In this document: positions 16,032-24,898 of the stretch, piece by piece
How the letters are laid out: the number at the start of each line of letters is the position of its first letter
How positions within the stretch are numbered: position 1 is the first letter of the stretch
From: Amycolatopsis oliviviridis
GTDB taxonomy: Bacteria; Actinomycetota; Actinomycetes; Mycobacteriales; Pseudonocardiaceae
Assembly (NCBI RefSeq): GCF_014654365.1
Contig: NZ_BNAY01000002.1
Coordinates: forward strand, 434,001 to 498,000
Direction: 5' to 3'
Length of the DNA: 64,000 bases
Position numbers and translations under genes: made by a program
The notes under the pieces: generated by a model
The model's input: only the letters and a program-made list of their open reading frames with translations
What the model was told of the DNA's origin: nothing
Database searches by the model: none

Positions 16032-17477
16032 ATGGCGAACGCCGTCGAAAGGGTCACCGGGGCGCTGCGCGAGCGGGTTCCGCCGCTCACCTCGATCCCC
16101 CTGCCTCGTTCGGTGGACCGGCGCTGGCTCGGCGCGACCTGGCCGGTCCGCGAACTCGCGCCCGCCCCGCCGGGCCTCAAACCCGTCCTCGGCGACGAAG
16201 GCCCGCCGGTCATCGGGCACGCGCTGGACTTCATGCGCTTCGGCATCGACTTCGGTCTCAAACGCTACGAGACCTACGGCCCGGTGTCGTGGATGGGCGC
16301 GTTCGGCCGCCGCATCGTCGCCCTCTCCGGGCCGGAGGCCACTCAGATCGCGTTGGTGAACAAGGACAAGGCCTTCTCCCAGGAGGGCTGGAAGTTCTTC
16401 ATCGAGCAGTTCTTCGACCGCGGCCTGATGCTGCTCGATTTCGGCGAGCACCATCTGCACCGCCGGATCATGCAGACGGCGTTCACCCGGCAGCGGCTCA
16501 CCGGTTACGTCGATCAGATGGGGCCGGCTCTGCGCGACGGCGTCGCCGCGTGGACGGACCGGCCGAACCCGCGGATCTACTGGTCCCTCAAGCAACTCAC
16601 GCTCGACGTCGCGACGCGCGTGTTCATGGGCATGCGGTCCGGTGACGACGCGGCCGCGATCAACCGCGCGTTCGTGAACTCCGTGCGCGCGGGCACGGCC
16701 ATCGTGCGGTTCCCCGTTCCCGGCGGCCGCTGGGCCGCGGGTTTGCACGGCCGCAAGGTCCTCGAACGCTACTTCGCGGCGAATCTGCCCGCGAAACGGG
16801 CGAGCGACGGCGACGACCTCTTCGCCGCCTTGTGCCAGGCCACCACCGAGGACGGCGACCGCTTCACCGACTCCGACGTCGTCAACCACATGATCTTCCT
16901 GATGATGGCGGCGCACGACACGTCGACGATCACCAGCGCCGCCGCCGTCTACCACCTCGCCAAGAACCCCGATTGGCAGGAACGCGCGCGGCAGGAATCC
17001 CTCGCGCTCGGCGACGACGTGCCGGACATCGAGGCGCTGGAATCCCTGACGACGCTGGACCTGGTGATCAAGGAATCCCTGCGCCTGGTGGCCCCGGTGC
17101 CTTCTCTGGCAAGGAAAACAGTGAAGGACACCGAGGTTCTCGGGCACTTCATCCCCGAAGGTACGCTGGTCGGGGTTTCGCCCACCGTCAATCATTTCGC
17201 GCCGGAGCACTGGACCGATCCGAGGCGTTTCGACCCTGACCGCTTCGGCGAAGAACGCCGCGAGGACAAGTCGCACCGCTACGCGTGGATGCCGTTCGGC
17301 GGCGGCGCGCACAAGTGCATCGGCCTGCATTTCGGGACGTTCGAAGTGAAAGCGCTGCTCCACGAGATGCTGCGCGCGTATCGATGGTCGGTCCCGGAGG
17401 ACTACACCGCTCGCTGGGACTACGTCTCCCTGCCCGTTCCCGCGGACGGTCTGCCGATCCGGCTGGCGGCGCGCTGA
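16032..17477 (+). CDS. Cytochrome P450
   Basis: Haem-thiolate monooxygenase, 481 residues. Motifs: I-helix MMAAHDTSTIT (about 290-300; His replaces the usual Gly of A-G-x-D-T), ExxR in ESLRLVAPV, PERF-like RFDPDRF, and the haem loop FGGGAHKCIG with the axial Cys at about residue 429. The long N-terminal leader before the proline-rich PPVIGHALDF segment lacks a membrane anchor. The ATG at 16032 is preferred to ATG 16023 because GGGGAG then lies 9 bases away. The AHDT I-helix and general pattern resemble the CYP120/sterol- or retinoid-like bacterial P450s, but the substrate is not readable. No ferredoxin gene is adjacent, and it appears to be monocistronic. Confidence 0.93.
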   Translation: MANAVERVTGALRERVPPLTSIPLPRSVDRRWLGATWPVRELAPAPPGLKPVLGDEGPPVIGHALDFMRFGIDFGLKRYETYGPVSWMGAFGRRIVALSGPEATQIALVNKDKAFSQEGWKFFIEQFFDRGLMLLDFGEHHLHRRIMQTAFTRQRLTGYVDQMGPALRDGVAAWTDRPNPRIYWSLKQLTLDVATRVFMGMRSGDDAAAINRAFVNSVRAGTAIVRFPVPGGRWAAGLHGRKVLERYFAANLPAKRASDGDDLFAALCQATTEDGDRFTDSDVVNHMIFLMMAAHDTSTITSAAAVYHLAKNPDWQERARQESLALGDDVPDIEALESLTTLDLVIKESLRLVAPVPSLARKTVKDTEVLGHFIPEGTLVGVSPTVNHFAPEHWTDPRRFDPDRFGEERREDKSHRYAWMPFGGGAHKCIGLHFGTFEVKALLHEMLRAYRWSVPEDYTARWDYVSLPVPADGLPIRLAAR

Positions 17478-17684
17478 GGCCGGTCAACGGACAACCACTA
17501 TCGAGCACTCTTGGTAACTTCCGGTCACCACTCGTGTAGTAGCGATCACCCTTTCAGCCGGTAGACACCCCGGATCGCGCGTGATGGCGTGGCACTACAC
17601 CCGGTCGGCTCATACCCAGTGTGGGCCCATGCGCTCGGACACCCGGTCTGAGCTGGCCATTAACCGCGCATGAAGAGGTGAAGT

Positions 17685-19532
17685 GTGCCCGAGCCTGGTT
17701 CCGAGCCAGGGTTGGTGGACGTCGCTCGGAGATGGGCCGCGACGCTCGCTGACACTAAAGGAGTATCGCTTCCCCAGGAGCAACTCGAAGAGTTCTTGCT
17801 CGGCGTCGCTCAGGACGCCGTCCGGACCGAGCCCGACCACGAGCCCGCCCGGATGCGCTTCACCAAGCTCTATTCCGCCTCCCCCATCGGGATAGCGCTC
17901 GCCGACGCCGACGGCAAGATCGTCGAGGCGAACACCGCGCTCGGCAAACTCCTCGGCTGCCGCCCCGTGGCGCTGCGCGGCCGGACCATCCCCGAACTCG
18001 GCTCCGCCGAGCACGACGTCGCCCGGCTCCGGAACGGGCTCTCCCAGCTCATGACGCTCGGCCAGCAGACCCAGCAGGAACGCCTGCTGCTGAACCACAG
18101 CGAAGAAGGCACGCTCTGGGTCGACGTGACCCTCACCGACCTTCCCGGTGACCGGCCCGGCTCGGCGTACCCGGTGCTGATGGTCGCCGACGCCAACGAG
18201 ATCCACCTGCTGCAGGAACAGCTGCTGCACCAGAACGTGCACGACGCGCTGACCGGCCTGCCGAACGCCACCGCGTTCGGGAACGCCCTCGAAACCGCGC
18301 TGGCCGGGCCGGGCGGCGAGCAGGTCGCGCTCGTCTACCTCGACGTCGACGGCTTCAAGGTGATCAACGACGGTCTCGGCGCCGGTGTCGGCGACCAGGT
18401 GCTGCGCGGGGTCGCGAACAAGCTGAAGTCCGTGTTCACCGGCAGCTACAACGGTTCCGTCGCCCGGCTGTCCGGCGACGGGTTCGCGGTCCTGCTGCGC
18501 GGCGAGTTCACCTCGCCCCAGGTGATCGCGCTGGTCGAGCAGGCGCTGGACGAACTGGTCGAGCCGATCTACCTCGGCGGGCACGGCATCGGGGTCAGCG
18601 CGAGCGCCGGCATCGTCGTCCGCCCGGTCGCCGACGGCGGACCGGAAGACCTGCTCCGGGCCGCGGAGATCGCGCTGCACCGCGCCAAGGAGGCGGGCAA
18701 GGCGCAGTGGATGCTGTTCGACCCCGAACTCGACGCGCGCGACCGCGGCCGGTACCAGCTCGGCGCGGTCATCGCGGGCGCGCTGGAGAACGGCGAGTTC
18801 TCGCTGATCTACCAGCCGACGGTGAAGCTCGCGAACCCGGACCAGCTGGCCGCGGTCAACGCCGGGCTGCGCTGGACCCATCCGGAGAAGGGCGAGCTGG
18901 ACTCCGACGAGTTCTATCCGCTCGCGCAGATCACCGGGATGACCATCCCGCTCGGCCGGTGGCTGCTGGCGGAATCGCTCGCCGCCACCGCGCGCTGGCG
19001 GAACCGGTTCGGCGACGCGGCGCCGGACGTCTGCGTGCGGCTGCCGAAGCGGCTGGCCATCGATCCCGATCTGGTGCTGCTGGTCAAGGAACAGCTCGAC
19101 CGGCACTGCCTGCCCGCGCACGCGCTGCGGCTGTGCACCGACCGCGAGTCCGTGCTCGACGCGGGAGGCGAGGTGCTGGACTCCTTCGCCGTACTGGCCG
19201 ATCTGGGCGCCCAGCTGGTGCTGACGATCTCCGGTTCGGCCGATCTGGAGCTGATCCCCCAGCACGGCCTGCCGGTCCGCCACGTCATCCTGTCCGGCGC
19301 GGTGATCGACGCGCTGGCCGATGGCGAGCACGAGGCCGACGTCCGTCACCTGTGCCAGCTGGTCACCAGGGCCAAGGAGCTGAAACTGCGCATCGGCGCG
19401 GAAGGCGTCCGCAGCCACGAACAGGCCGAACGGCTGCGGCGGTACGGCGTGCTCGCGGCGCGCGGTTCGTTCGTCGCCGATTCCGCGACCGGGGACGAGG
19501 TCGACGAGCTCATCGAACGGCACGCCCACTGA
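17685..19532 (+). CDS. PAS-GGDEF-EAL protein with degenerate catalytic motifs
   Basis: Signalling protein of 615 residues, no membrane segment. N-terminal helical part (1-55), a PAS domain (about 60-170, SPIGIALADADGKIVEAN), a diguanylate-cyclase domain (about 180-340, DALTGLPN and LDVDGFKVIND) and an EAL domain (about 345-610). The GGDEF signature reads SGDGF (263-267). The EAL signature reads NAGLRW in place of EALLRW, and later metal-binding Asp/Glu motifs are not recognisable. It therefore probably binds c-di-GMP or GTP, or acts as a scaffold, rather than turning c-di-GMP over. Start GTG 17685 follows AGAGGTG. The 207-base upstream gap has a possible TTGGTA-N18-TGTAGT promoter (17511-17540) and nothing else clear. 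Confidence 0.88.
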   Translation: MPEPGSEPGLVDVARRWAATLADTKGVSLPQEQLEEFLLGVAQDAVRTEPDHEPARMRFTKLYSASPIGIALADADGKIVEANTALGKLLGCRPVALRGRTIPELGSAEHDVARLRNGLSQLMTLGQQTQQERLLLNHSEEGTLWVDVTLTDLPGDRPGSAYPVLMVADANEIHLLQEQLLHQNVHDALTGLPNATAFGNALETALAGPGGEQVALVYLDVDGFKVINDGLGAGVGDQVLRGVANKLKSVFTGSYNGSVARLSGDGFAVLLRGEFTSPQVIALVEQALDELVEPIYLGGHGIGVSASAGIVVRPVADGGPEDLLRAAEIALHRAKEAGKAQWMLFDPELDARDRGRYQLGAVIAGALENGEFSLIYQPTVKLANPDQLAAVNAGLRWTHPEKGELDSDEFYPLAQITGMTIPLGRWLLAESLAATARWRNRFGDAAPDVCVRLPKRLAIDPDLVLLVKEQLDRHCLPAHALRLCTDRESVLDAGGEVLDSFAVLADLGAQLVLTISGSADLELIPQHGLPVRHVILSGAVIDALADGEHEADVRHLCQLVTRAKELKLRIGAEGVRSHEQAERLRRYGVLAARGSFVADSATGDEVDELIERHAH

Positions 19533-19549
19533 GGTGGCAGGATCCACCC

Positions 19550-20014
19550 ATGGACCAAGGTGACATCGCCCCGGACTTCACCCTGCCCGACGACAAGGGC
19601 GAGGAGCGCACGCTGTCGGACTTCCTCTCGTCCGGCCCGGTCGTGCTGTTCTTCTACCCCGCCGCGATGACGAGCGGCTGCACCGCCGAAAGCTGCCACT
19701 TCCGCGATCTGGCCGCGGAGTTCGCCGAAGTCGGCGCGCACCGCGTCGGCATCAGCCCGGACGCCGTCGCCAAACAGCAGGAGTTCTCGGCCAAACACGG
19801 CTTCGACTACCCACTGCTGTCCGATGTGGACGGTGTGGTGGCCAAACAGTTCGGCGTCTGGCGCAAATTCAGCCCGCTGCACGCCAAGCGGCACACGTTC
19901 GTCATCGACACCGACCGCAAGGTGCTCGAAGTGATCAAGAGCGAACTGAAGTTCACCGTGCACGCCGACAAGGCGCTCGCGGCCCTGCGCGGACGCAAGA
20001 CTAAGGACGCTTGA
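19550..20014 (+). CDS. Peroxiredoxin, Bcp/PrxQ type
   Basis: Thiol peroxidase of 154 residues with the thioredoxin fold: GDIAPDFTLPDDKGEERTLS, then FFYPAAMTSGCTAESCHFRD. Peroxidatic Cys44 and resolving Cys49 (C-x4-C) define the PrxQ/Bcp group, an intramolecular-disulfide enzyme regenerated by thioredoxin. It starts 17 bases after the stop of the c-di-GMP protein on the same strand and its 3' end overlaps the convergent acetyltransferase gene by 14 bases. Cytoplasmic; likely constitutive defence against hydroperoxides. Confidence 0.93.
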   Translation: MDQGDIAPDFTLPDDKGEERTLSDFLSSGPVVLFFYPAAMTSGCTAESCHFRDLAAEFAEVGAHRVGISPDAVAKQQEFSAKHGFDYPLLSDVDGVVAKQFGVWRKFSPLHAKRHTFVIDTDRKVLEVIKSELKFTVHADKALAALRGRKTKDA

Positions 20015-20531
20015 GCCGCCAGATCCGGTTGACGCCCGCGCAGGCGGGGGCGAGCGGCGGTTCGGCGGCCTCGTCGCCGGTCAGCGTGAACCCCAGCCGC
20101 GCGGGCACGGCGCCGCTCGCGACGTTGTTCTCGTCGTGCCGGATCTCGACCTCCGGCGCGCCGAGGCGGAAGGCCTCGTCGGCCAGCAACCTGGCGGCCC
20201 TCGTCACCAGGCCGCGGCCGGTGTGACGGCGGCTGAGCCAGTAGCCGATCTCGATCCGGTCCGGATGGGTGATCATGCCCGAGCCGCCGACGACCTCACC
20301 GCCGGCGAAGATCGCGAAGTCGTAGGTCTTGCCATCGGCCCAGTTCTTCGCGGTGTTCTCCAGAAACTCGGCGGCCTCGTCGCGGCCGTAGCCGCGGGTG
20401 GCCCAGCTCATCCAGGCGCCGAGATGCTCCGCGGAATCCCCCGCGACGGCGGTCAGGGTTTCGAGCTGCTCCGGCTTCCAGCGGCGCAGCACGACGACGT
20501 CGTCGGCGAGGGTCTCGGCAGGCGCTTCCAT
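20001..20531 (-). CDS. GNAT family N-acetyltransferase (RimJ/RimL-like)
   Basis: Protein of 176 residues with the GNAT fold. IEIGYWLSRRHTGRGLVTRAAR (motif A region, acetyl-CoA pyrophosphate loop R-x2-T-G-x-G) and ENNVASGAVPARLGFTLTGD (motif B) match the ribosomal-protein alanine acetyltransferase subgroup. The substrate may be a protein N-terminus or a small amine. It converges on the peroxiredoxin gene with a 14-base overlap of 3' ends. Start ATG 20531 has no strong RBS. Confidence 0.88.
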   Translation of the reverse strand: MEAPAETLADDVVVLRRWKPEQLETLTAVAGDSAEHLGAWMSWATRGYGRDEAAEFLENTAKNWADGKTYDFAIFAGGEVVGGSGMITHPDRIEIGYWLSRRHTGRGLVTRAARLLADEAFRLGAPEVEIRHDENNVASGAVPARLGFTLTGDEAAEPPLAPACAGVNRIWRLKRP

Positions 20532-20596
20532 CGGCCCATGGTGACTCGCCGTCGCCTTGAGCGCCTCCGATTTTCGGGCGCCGGACGGGCCACGCG

Positions 20597-20655
20597 GATG
20601 TCATGAAAGGGGCGTTCAGGACGTTTTTCGTCCTGAACGCCCCTTTCATGACATC
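20597..20655. terminator. 27-bp perfect hairpin with TTTTT loop
   Basis: Arms 20597-20623 and 20629-20655 (contain ATGTCATGAAAGGGGCG) around TTTTT. It lies 3' of the leftward LCP gene (stop at 20675) and 5' of the leftward acetyltransferase gene; probable LCP-gene terminator that also insulates the next promoter. Confidence 0.7.
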
Positions 20656-20674
20656 TGGCAGCCCGCGGGGTCCA

Positions 20675-21871
20675 TCAGGACAGGATGACGCTGTCCGGGA
20701 CCTCCGTGTCGTTCTTCAGGGCGTCGAACAGCAGCTTCGACTTCGTCTTGTCCCAGTTCTCCGCCGAGCCGCTGGTCACCGGCACCGTCGTGGTGACGAC
20801 GCCGCCCGACGAGATCCCGCGCATCGCCAGCGCGAGCCCCACCAGGTTGTGCACGTGGTCGCCGGTGTCCATGGTCAGCGCGTCGGGCGCGGTCGACAGC
20901 AGCGGGAACAGCGAGAACGGGTTCAGCAGCGTGCCGGGGCTGCCGATTTCGCTGACCAGCGCGCCGATGAACTTCCGCTGGTTGGCGACGCGGTCGAGGT
21001 CCGAACGCGGGGTGGCCGCGCTGTGCCGCATGCGGACGAACCCGAGCGCCTGCGGACCCTGGAGATCCTGGCAGCCCGGTTCGATCTTGATCCCCGTCAT
21101 GGTGTCTTCCATCGGCTTCTCGACACACATGTTGACCCCGCCGATCGCGTCCACGATCTTGGCGAACCCACCGAAGCCGATCTCGGCGTAGTGGTCGATC
21201 CGCAGGCCGGTGGCGCCTTCGACGGTCTTCGCGAGCAGCGTCGGGCCACCGATCGCGAACGCCGAGTTGATCTTGTTCTTGCCGTGCCCCGGGATGCTCA
21301 CCTGAGAGTCGCGCGGAAGGCTCAGCAGCGTCGGCTTGGTGCTGTTGTCCGGGACGTGCGCGACCATGATGGTGTCGGTCCGCTTGCCACCGGCCTCGTT
21401 GCCGGAACCGGTGACCAGTTTCTCCTGCTCCTCGGGCGTCAGCCCGTCCCGGCTGTCGGAGCCCACGATCAGCCAGTTGGTTCCCTCGGCGGCGACGGGA
21501 CGGCCGGCGTAGTCGGCCAGCGCGTCGACGCGGTTGATGGAGAACTCCAGGTACACCCACACACCGGCGAGGAACACCACGAACACGGTGAGCAACGTCA
21601 GCAGCACCTTGCCGAAACCCCAGCGCTTGCGTCGCCGCGGCGGGCGCGCGTCGTCCATCGGGCGGCCCTGCGGGGGCTCCGGACGGCGTGGTGGCGGGCC
21701 GGCGGGGCGTTCGGCGCCCCCGTGCCCCATGGGCGTCGTCCGCTCGTCGTACGGGCTGCTCCCGCGACCCGGCAGCGGCATCATCTGCGCGGGCTGATGC
21801 CGCCGGGGGCGGCCGGACGGCGGCCGCTGTGGCGGCATCCGTCGCCCCCGGTCGTCGCCTCCATAGGTCAT
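20675..21871 (-). CDS. LytR-CpsA-Psr (LCP) family cell-wall ligase
   Basis: Membrane-anchored protein of 398 residues. A proline/arginine-rich cytoplasmic tail (1-85) precedes one transmembrane helix (about 88-109), followed by the extracellular LCP domain. Motifs: LIVGSDSRDG (pyrophosphate-binding Asp/Arg), GKRTDTIMVAHV, LLSLPRDSQVSIPGHGKNKI (conserved SLPRD) and LGFVRMRHSAATPRSDLDRV with the R-x2-R-x-D-x2-R pattern. Family members move lipid-linked glycopolymers, such as arabinogalactan in mycolate-producing actinobacteria or teichoic-type polymers, onto peptidoglycan. It follows the cyclopropane-synthase-like gene on the same strand at 94 bases, so it may have its own promoter. Confidence 0.92.
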   Translation of the reverse strand: MTYGGDDRGRRMPPQRPPSGRPRRHQPAQMMPLPGRGSSPYDERTTPMGHGGAERPAGPPPRRPEPPQGRPMDDARPPRRRKRWGFGKVLLTLLTVFVVFLAGVWVYLEFSINRVDALADYAGRPVAAEGTNWLIVGSDSRDGLTPEEQEKLVTGSGNEAGGKRTDTIMVAHVPDNSTKPTLLSLPRDSQVSIPGHGKNKINSAFAIGGPTLLAKTVEGATGLRIDHYAEIGFGGFAKIVDAIGGVNMCVEKPMEDTMTGIKIEPGCQDLQGPQALGFVRMRHSAATPRSDLDRVANQRKFIGALVSEIGSPGTLLNPFSLFPLLSTAPDALTMDTGDHVHNLVGLALAMRGISSGGVVTTTVPVTSGSAENWDKTKSKLLFDALKNDTEVPDSVILS

Positions 21872-21965
21872 GCCGAATCACCCGTCCCGATTTCGCGTGT
21901 AGGGCCCAGTCAACCGCAGACCCTAGGTGAAGGACGTCCGGCACCCCGCATCGGTTGGGTGGCGT

Positions 21966-23228
21966 TCACTGTCCGTTTTCGGCGAATCCGAACTGGTGGA
22001 CCTTGAGATACCCCGAACGGAACCCCGCTTCGGAGTACGCCAGGTAGAACTCCCACATCCGTTTGAAGACGTCGTCGAAGCCCAATTCGGTGATCTCGTC
22101 CCACCGCCGAGTGAACGTCTCCCGCCACAACCGCAGCGTGCGGGCGTAATCCTGGCCGAACTCGCGCACCCCCTGCAGTCTCAGCCGCGCGTGCTCCAGC
22201 AGGCCCTGCTCCACCGAGGTGGTCGACGGGATGAGCCCGCCGGGGAAGATGTACTTGTGCACCCAGGTGTAGGACCGGGCCGCGGCGAGCATGCGCTCGT
22301 GGTCCATGGTGATGGCCTGGAGCCCGAGCCTGCCGCCCGGCTTCAGCCGCTTGCCGATGGTCTCGTAGAACGTGGGCCAGTAGGACTCGCCGACCGCCTC
22401 GATCATCTCGACGCTGACCACGGCGTCGTACTCGCCGGTGGAGTCGCGGTAGTCGCACAGCCGGACGTCGACGCGGTCGGCGAAGCCCGCCGCCGCGATG
22501 CGCTCGGTCGCCAGCTTCGCCTGCTCCTCGGAGATGGTCAGTGAGGTGACCCGGGCCCCGCGCGCGGCGGCGCGGATCGCGAGTTCGCCCCAGCCGGTGC
22601 CGATCTCGAGCACGGTGCTGCCGTCGCGGACCCCGGCGTAGTCGAGGACGCTGTCGATCTTGCGGTGCTGGGCGGTGGTGAGGTCGTCGTCTGGCCCGAA
22701 CAACGCCGACGAGTACATCATCGACGGGTCCAGGAAGGCGCCGAACAGTTCGTTGGACAGGTCGTAGTGACGGTGGATGTTCGCCCGCGACCCTTCGATG
22801 GTGTTCTCCTCGTCCGCGGGGTGGCCGCGGTCGACGAACCGGCGGAACCGTTGCAGCAGCGGCGGGATGAGCGTCGCCATCCGCTCCGCGAACGGGGTCA
22901 GCACCTCGGCGAGCGCGTCGCTCGTCCAGTCGCCGACCATGTAGGCCTCGCCGAACCCGATCTTCGCGTCCACGCCGAGGCGGTGGAAGAAGGCGGCGGG
23001 GCGGTTGAGCCGCATTTCGGGCGCGTCCGGGCCGCCTGCGCCCAGCTGCGAGCCGTCGGGCATGCGCACGCGGACGTTCAGCGGGCGCACCGCCTGCCGG
23101 AACAACTGCTCCGCGATCCGCGCCCGGAACGGGGAATGCGGCGGGGTGGCCAATCCCGGCCACCGGGTTTCGTCAGGGGTGGGCAGGTCGGCCGGACCCG
23201 CCGTCCGATCGACGCTCGATGTGGACAT
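21966..23228 (-). CDS. Cyclopropane-fatty-acyl-phospholipid synthase family methyltransferase
   Basis: SAM-dependent enzyme of 420 residues. SAM-binding motif I is VLEIGTGWGELAIRAAA, with SLTISEEQ, YDAVVSVEMIEAVGESYW and IFPGGLIPS, all characteristic of the CFA synthase/mycolic cyclopropanase fold; IHRHYDLSNELF marks the active-site entrance. The longer N-terminal domain (1-150, including GFGEAYMVGDWTSD) is that of full-length CFA synthases rather than short mycobacterial ones. The product is probably a methylated or cyclopropanated membrane lipid. The gene lies 21 bases after the hydrolase gene, likely cotranscribed with it. Confidence 0.92.
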   Translation of the reverse strand: MSTSSVDRTAGPADLPTPDETRWPGLATPPHSPFRARIAEQLFRQAVRPLNVRVRMPDGSQLGAGGPDAPEMRLNRPAAFFHRLGVDAKIGFGEAYMVGDWTSDALAEVLTPFAERMATLIPPLLQRFRRFVDRGHPADEENTIEGSRANIHRHYDLSNELFGAFLDPSMMYSSALFGPDDDLTTAQHRKIDSVLDYAGVRDGSTVLEIGTGWGELAIRAAARGARVTSLTISEEQAKLATERIAAAGFADRVDVRLCDYRDSTGEYDAVVSVEMIEAVGESYWPTFYETIGKRLKPGGRLGLQAITMDHERMLAAARSYTWVHKYIFPGGLIPSTTSVEQGLLEHARLRLQGVREFGQDYARTLRLWRETFTRRWDEITELGFDDVFKRMWEFYLAYSEAGFRSGYLKVHQFGFAENGQ

Positions 23229-23249
23229 AGGTGCTCCCTCCCACCCGGT

Positions 23250-24002
23250 CTAGACCGGGATCCGCAGCCGCTCGGAGCTCGGCCGATCCCAGGCCGCGCT
23301 CACCGTTTCGTCAGTTCCACCGGCTTCGATCAGCTCGAGTGTGAAAGCCCGTACGAGACGGTTCCAGACGCGCGACCTTCGTAGCATCGCGTGCCCTTCG
23401 CCGCCGATTTCAAACCGCGCGGACCGCGATGTCACCTTTTCGGCACGTTCCGCGAAAGCGTGTGACGCCACCGGATCGGTCATCCGGTCCTTGGTCCCGT
23501 GTGCGATGAGCACGACGCGACCGTCGACGGCACCGATGGGTTCACCCGGTGGTGTCCACGGTGCCAGTGCGCAGACTCCGATGACAGCCGGATCGTCGGC
23601 GACACGCAAGGCGACCCGCCCGCCCATCGAATGGCCGACGAGGACCACCGGCACTCCAGGGTGGTCTTCACGGATGCGTTCCAGGGCCCAGCGCGCGTCG
23701 GCGAGCGCGTCGGTGCCGTGGTCGTTCCAGCCGTAGATCCGGTTGCGCAGGAGCCGTACCTCGACGCCGTGCTCACGGCCCGCCCGGTGGACCTCCTTCG
23801 CCAGCGGCACCATCCGCTGGTACGCCAGCCGCCAGGGCGCCACGCGGGCATGACTGTGCTCGGCGCCGCCGTGCAGCACCAGCACCACGGCTTTCACCTG
23901 GCCGCGTACTCGCCATGTCCGCACCGCGGGATCAGCCTCGCTCACCCTGGGCCCTCCAGTCTCCGAATCCCCGGCCACAGCGATCGGGTCAACCTCGATC
24001 AT
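23250..24002 (-). CDS. Alpha/beta hydrolase
   Basis: Protein of 250 residues with the alpha/beta-hydrolase fold: oxyanion strand VVLVLHGGAEHS, nucleophile elbow VLVGHSMGGRVAL (Ser in GHSMG), acid region LIAHGTKDRMTDP and catalytic His in GGEGHAML. The pattern resembles lysophospholipase or dienelactone-hydrolase-like esterases. It precedes the cyclopropane-synthase-like gene by 21 bases on the same strand, which may link it to lipid handling. ATG 24002 lacks a strong RBS and faces the divergent SIS gene across a 74-base gap. Confidence 0.87.
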   Translation of the reverse strand: MIEVDPIAVAGDSETGGPRVSEADPAVRTWRVRGQVKAVVLVLHGGAEHSHARVAPWRLAYQRMVPLAKEVHRAGREHGVEVRLLRNRIYGWNDHGTDALADARWALERIREDHPGVPVVLVGHSMGGRVALRVADDPAVIGVCALAPWTPPGEPIGAVDGRVVLIAHGTKDRMTDPVASHAFAERAEKVTSRSARFEIGGEGHAMLRRSRVWNRLVRAFTLELIEAGGTDETVSAAWDRPSSERLRIPV

Positions 24003-24076
24003 GACCCGATGTATTCCACTTCTGCCATTGGTCCACGCGATACATTCGTCGCTGATCTTCAGACGGAAGGGCGGAT

Positions 24077-24805
24077 GTGGTGAGCACCACCGAACGTTAT
24101 GCAGACGTCGCCGAACGGCTCGCGGAGGCCGAACGGGGTAACGCGGAGCAGATCCGGAAGTCGGCCGAGCTGATCCTGGGGGTCATCCGGGCCGACGCCC
24201 TGGTGTTCACCGCCGGGGCCGGGCACTCGCTGGCCGCGGTCGCCGAGACCTTCTATCGCGCGGGCGGGCTCGCCTGCGTGTACCCGGTTTACCACCCCGA
24301 ACTGCTGCCGCTGCACGGCGCGCAGCACAGCACCAAGACCGAGCGCCGCTCCGGGCTCGCCGAAGAGGTGCTGGCCGAACGCGCGCCGGGGCCGGACGAC
24401 CTGCTGGTGGTGTTCTCGACCTCGGGCGTCAACCCGTATCCGGTCGAGCTGGCCGCCGGGGCGCGGGCGCGCGGCGCGTCGGTCATCGCGGTGAGTTCGG
24501 CCGCGTCCGTGGCCGCGGCGCCGAAGCGCGCGGCGACGACGCTGATCGAAGAGGCGAGCATCGTGCTCGACTCCCACGTCCGGCCCGGCGATTCGAGCTA
24601 CCCGCCGGACGCGCCGCGGACCGCGCCACTGTCCACAGTGATCAACGCGTTCCTGTGGAACCTCGTCCTCGCCGAGGTCGTGGACCTCGGCGCGGCACAG
24701 GGCGTCGACATCCCGCTGTGGCGCAGTTCCAACGTGGACGGTGGCGACGAGGCCAACGCCGCGCTGCTGGCCAAGTACGGCGCGCGGGTTCCCGCTCTCC
24801 GGTAG
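24077..24805 (+). CDS. SIS-domain sugar isomerase-like protein
   Basis: Protein of 242 residues with one SIS (sugar isomerase) domain: FTAGAGHSLAAVAETFYRAGG near residue 45, LLVVFSTSGVNPYPVELAA (phosphosugar-binding STSG loop) and VIAVSSAASV. It resembles the single-SIS sugar isomerase-domain proteins found near amino-sugar genes, but no such neighbours are present here. Two in-frame GTG codons (24077, 24080) both fit the upstream GGAAGG. A 14-bp hairpin follows the stop by a few bases. Confidence 0.82.
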   Translation: MVSTTERYADVAERLAEAERGNAEQIRKSAELILGVIRADALVFTAGAGHSLAAVAETFYRAGGLACVYPVYHPELLPLHGAQHSTKTERRSGLAEEVLAERAPGPDDLLVVFSTSGVNPYPVELAAGARARGASVIAVSSAASVAAAPKRAATTLIEEASIVLDSHVRPGDSSYPPDAPRTAPLSTVINAFLWNLVLAEVVDLGAAQGVDIPLWRSSNVDGGDEANAALLAKYGARVPALR

Positions 24806-24810
24806 CGGTC

Positions 24811-24846
24811 GCCGCGCGGACGAGCCTCTTGACTCGTCCGCGCGGC
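24811..24846 (+). terminator. 14-bp hairpin terminator after the SIS gene
   Basis: Perfect arms GCCGCGCGGACGAG (24811-24824) and 24833-24846, 8-base loop, starting 5 bases after the stop. Its loop and right arm contain the -35 box and spacer of the next promoter. Confidence 0.7.
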
Positions 24847-24876
24847 ACTCCTACGGTCACATACCGACTGGTCGGT
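24829..24876 (+). promoter_or_regulatory. Promoter plus TetR-type operator for the serine hydrolase gene
   Basis: TTGACT (24829-24834), 17-base spacer, TACGGT (24852-24857); the perfect palindrome ACCGAC-TG-GTCGGT (24863-24876) starts at the predicted transcription start, a standard place for a repressor. No TetR gene is adjacent, so the regulator may be elsewhere. Confidence 0.6.
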
Positions 24877-24898
24877 GTCTCGCGGGAGGTCCGTGCCC

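Noticed and set aside
24003..24076. DasR-type GntR operator (TTGGTCCAC near 24028) upstream of the SIS gene
   Set aside because: Only one half-site is recognisable; the second half lacks symmetry. Not reported as a feature.
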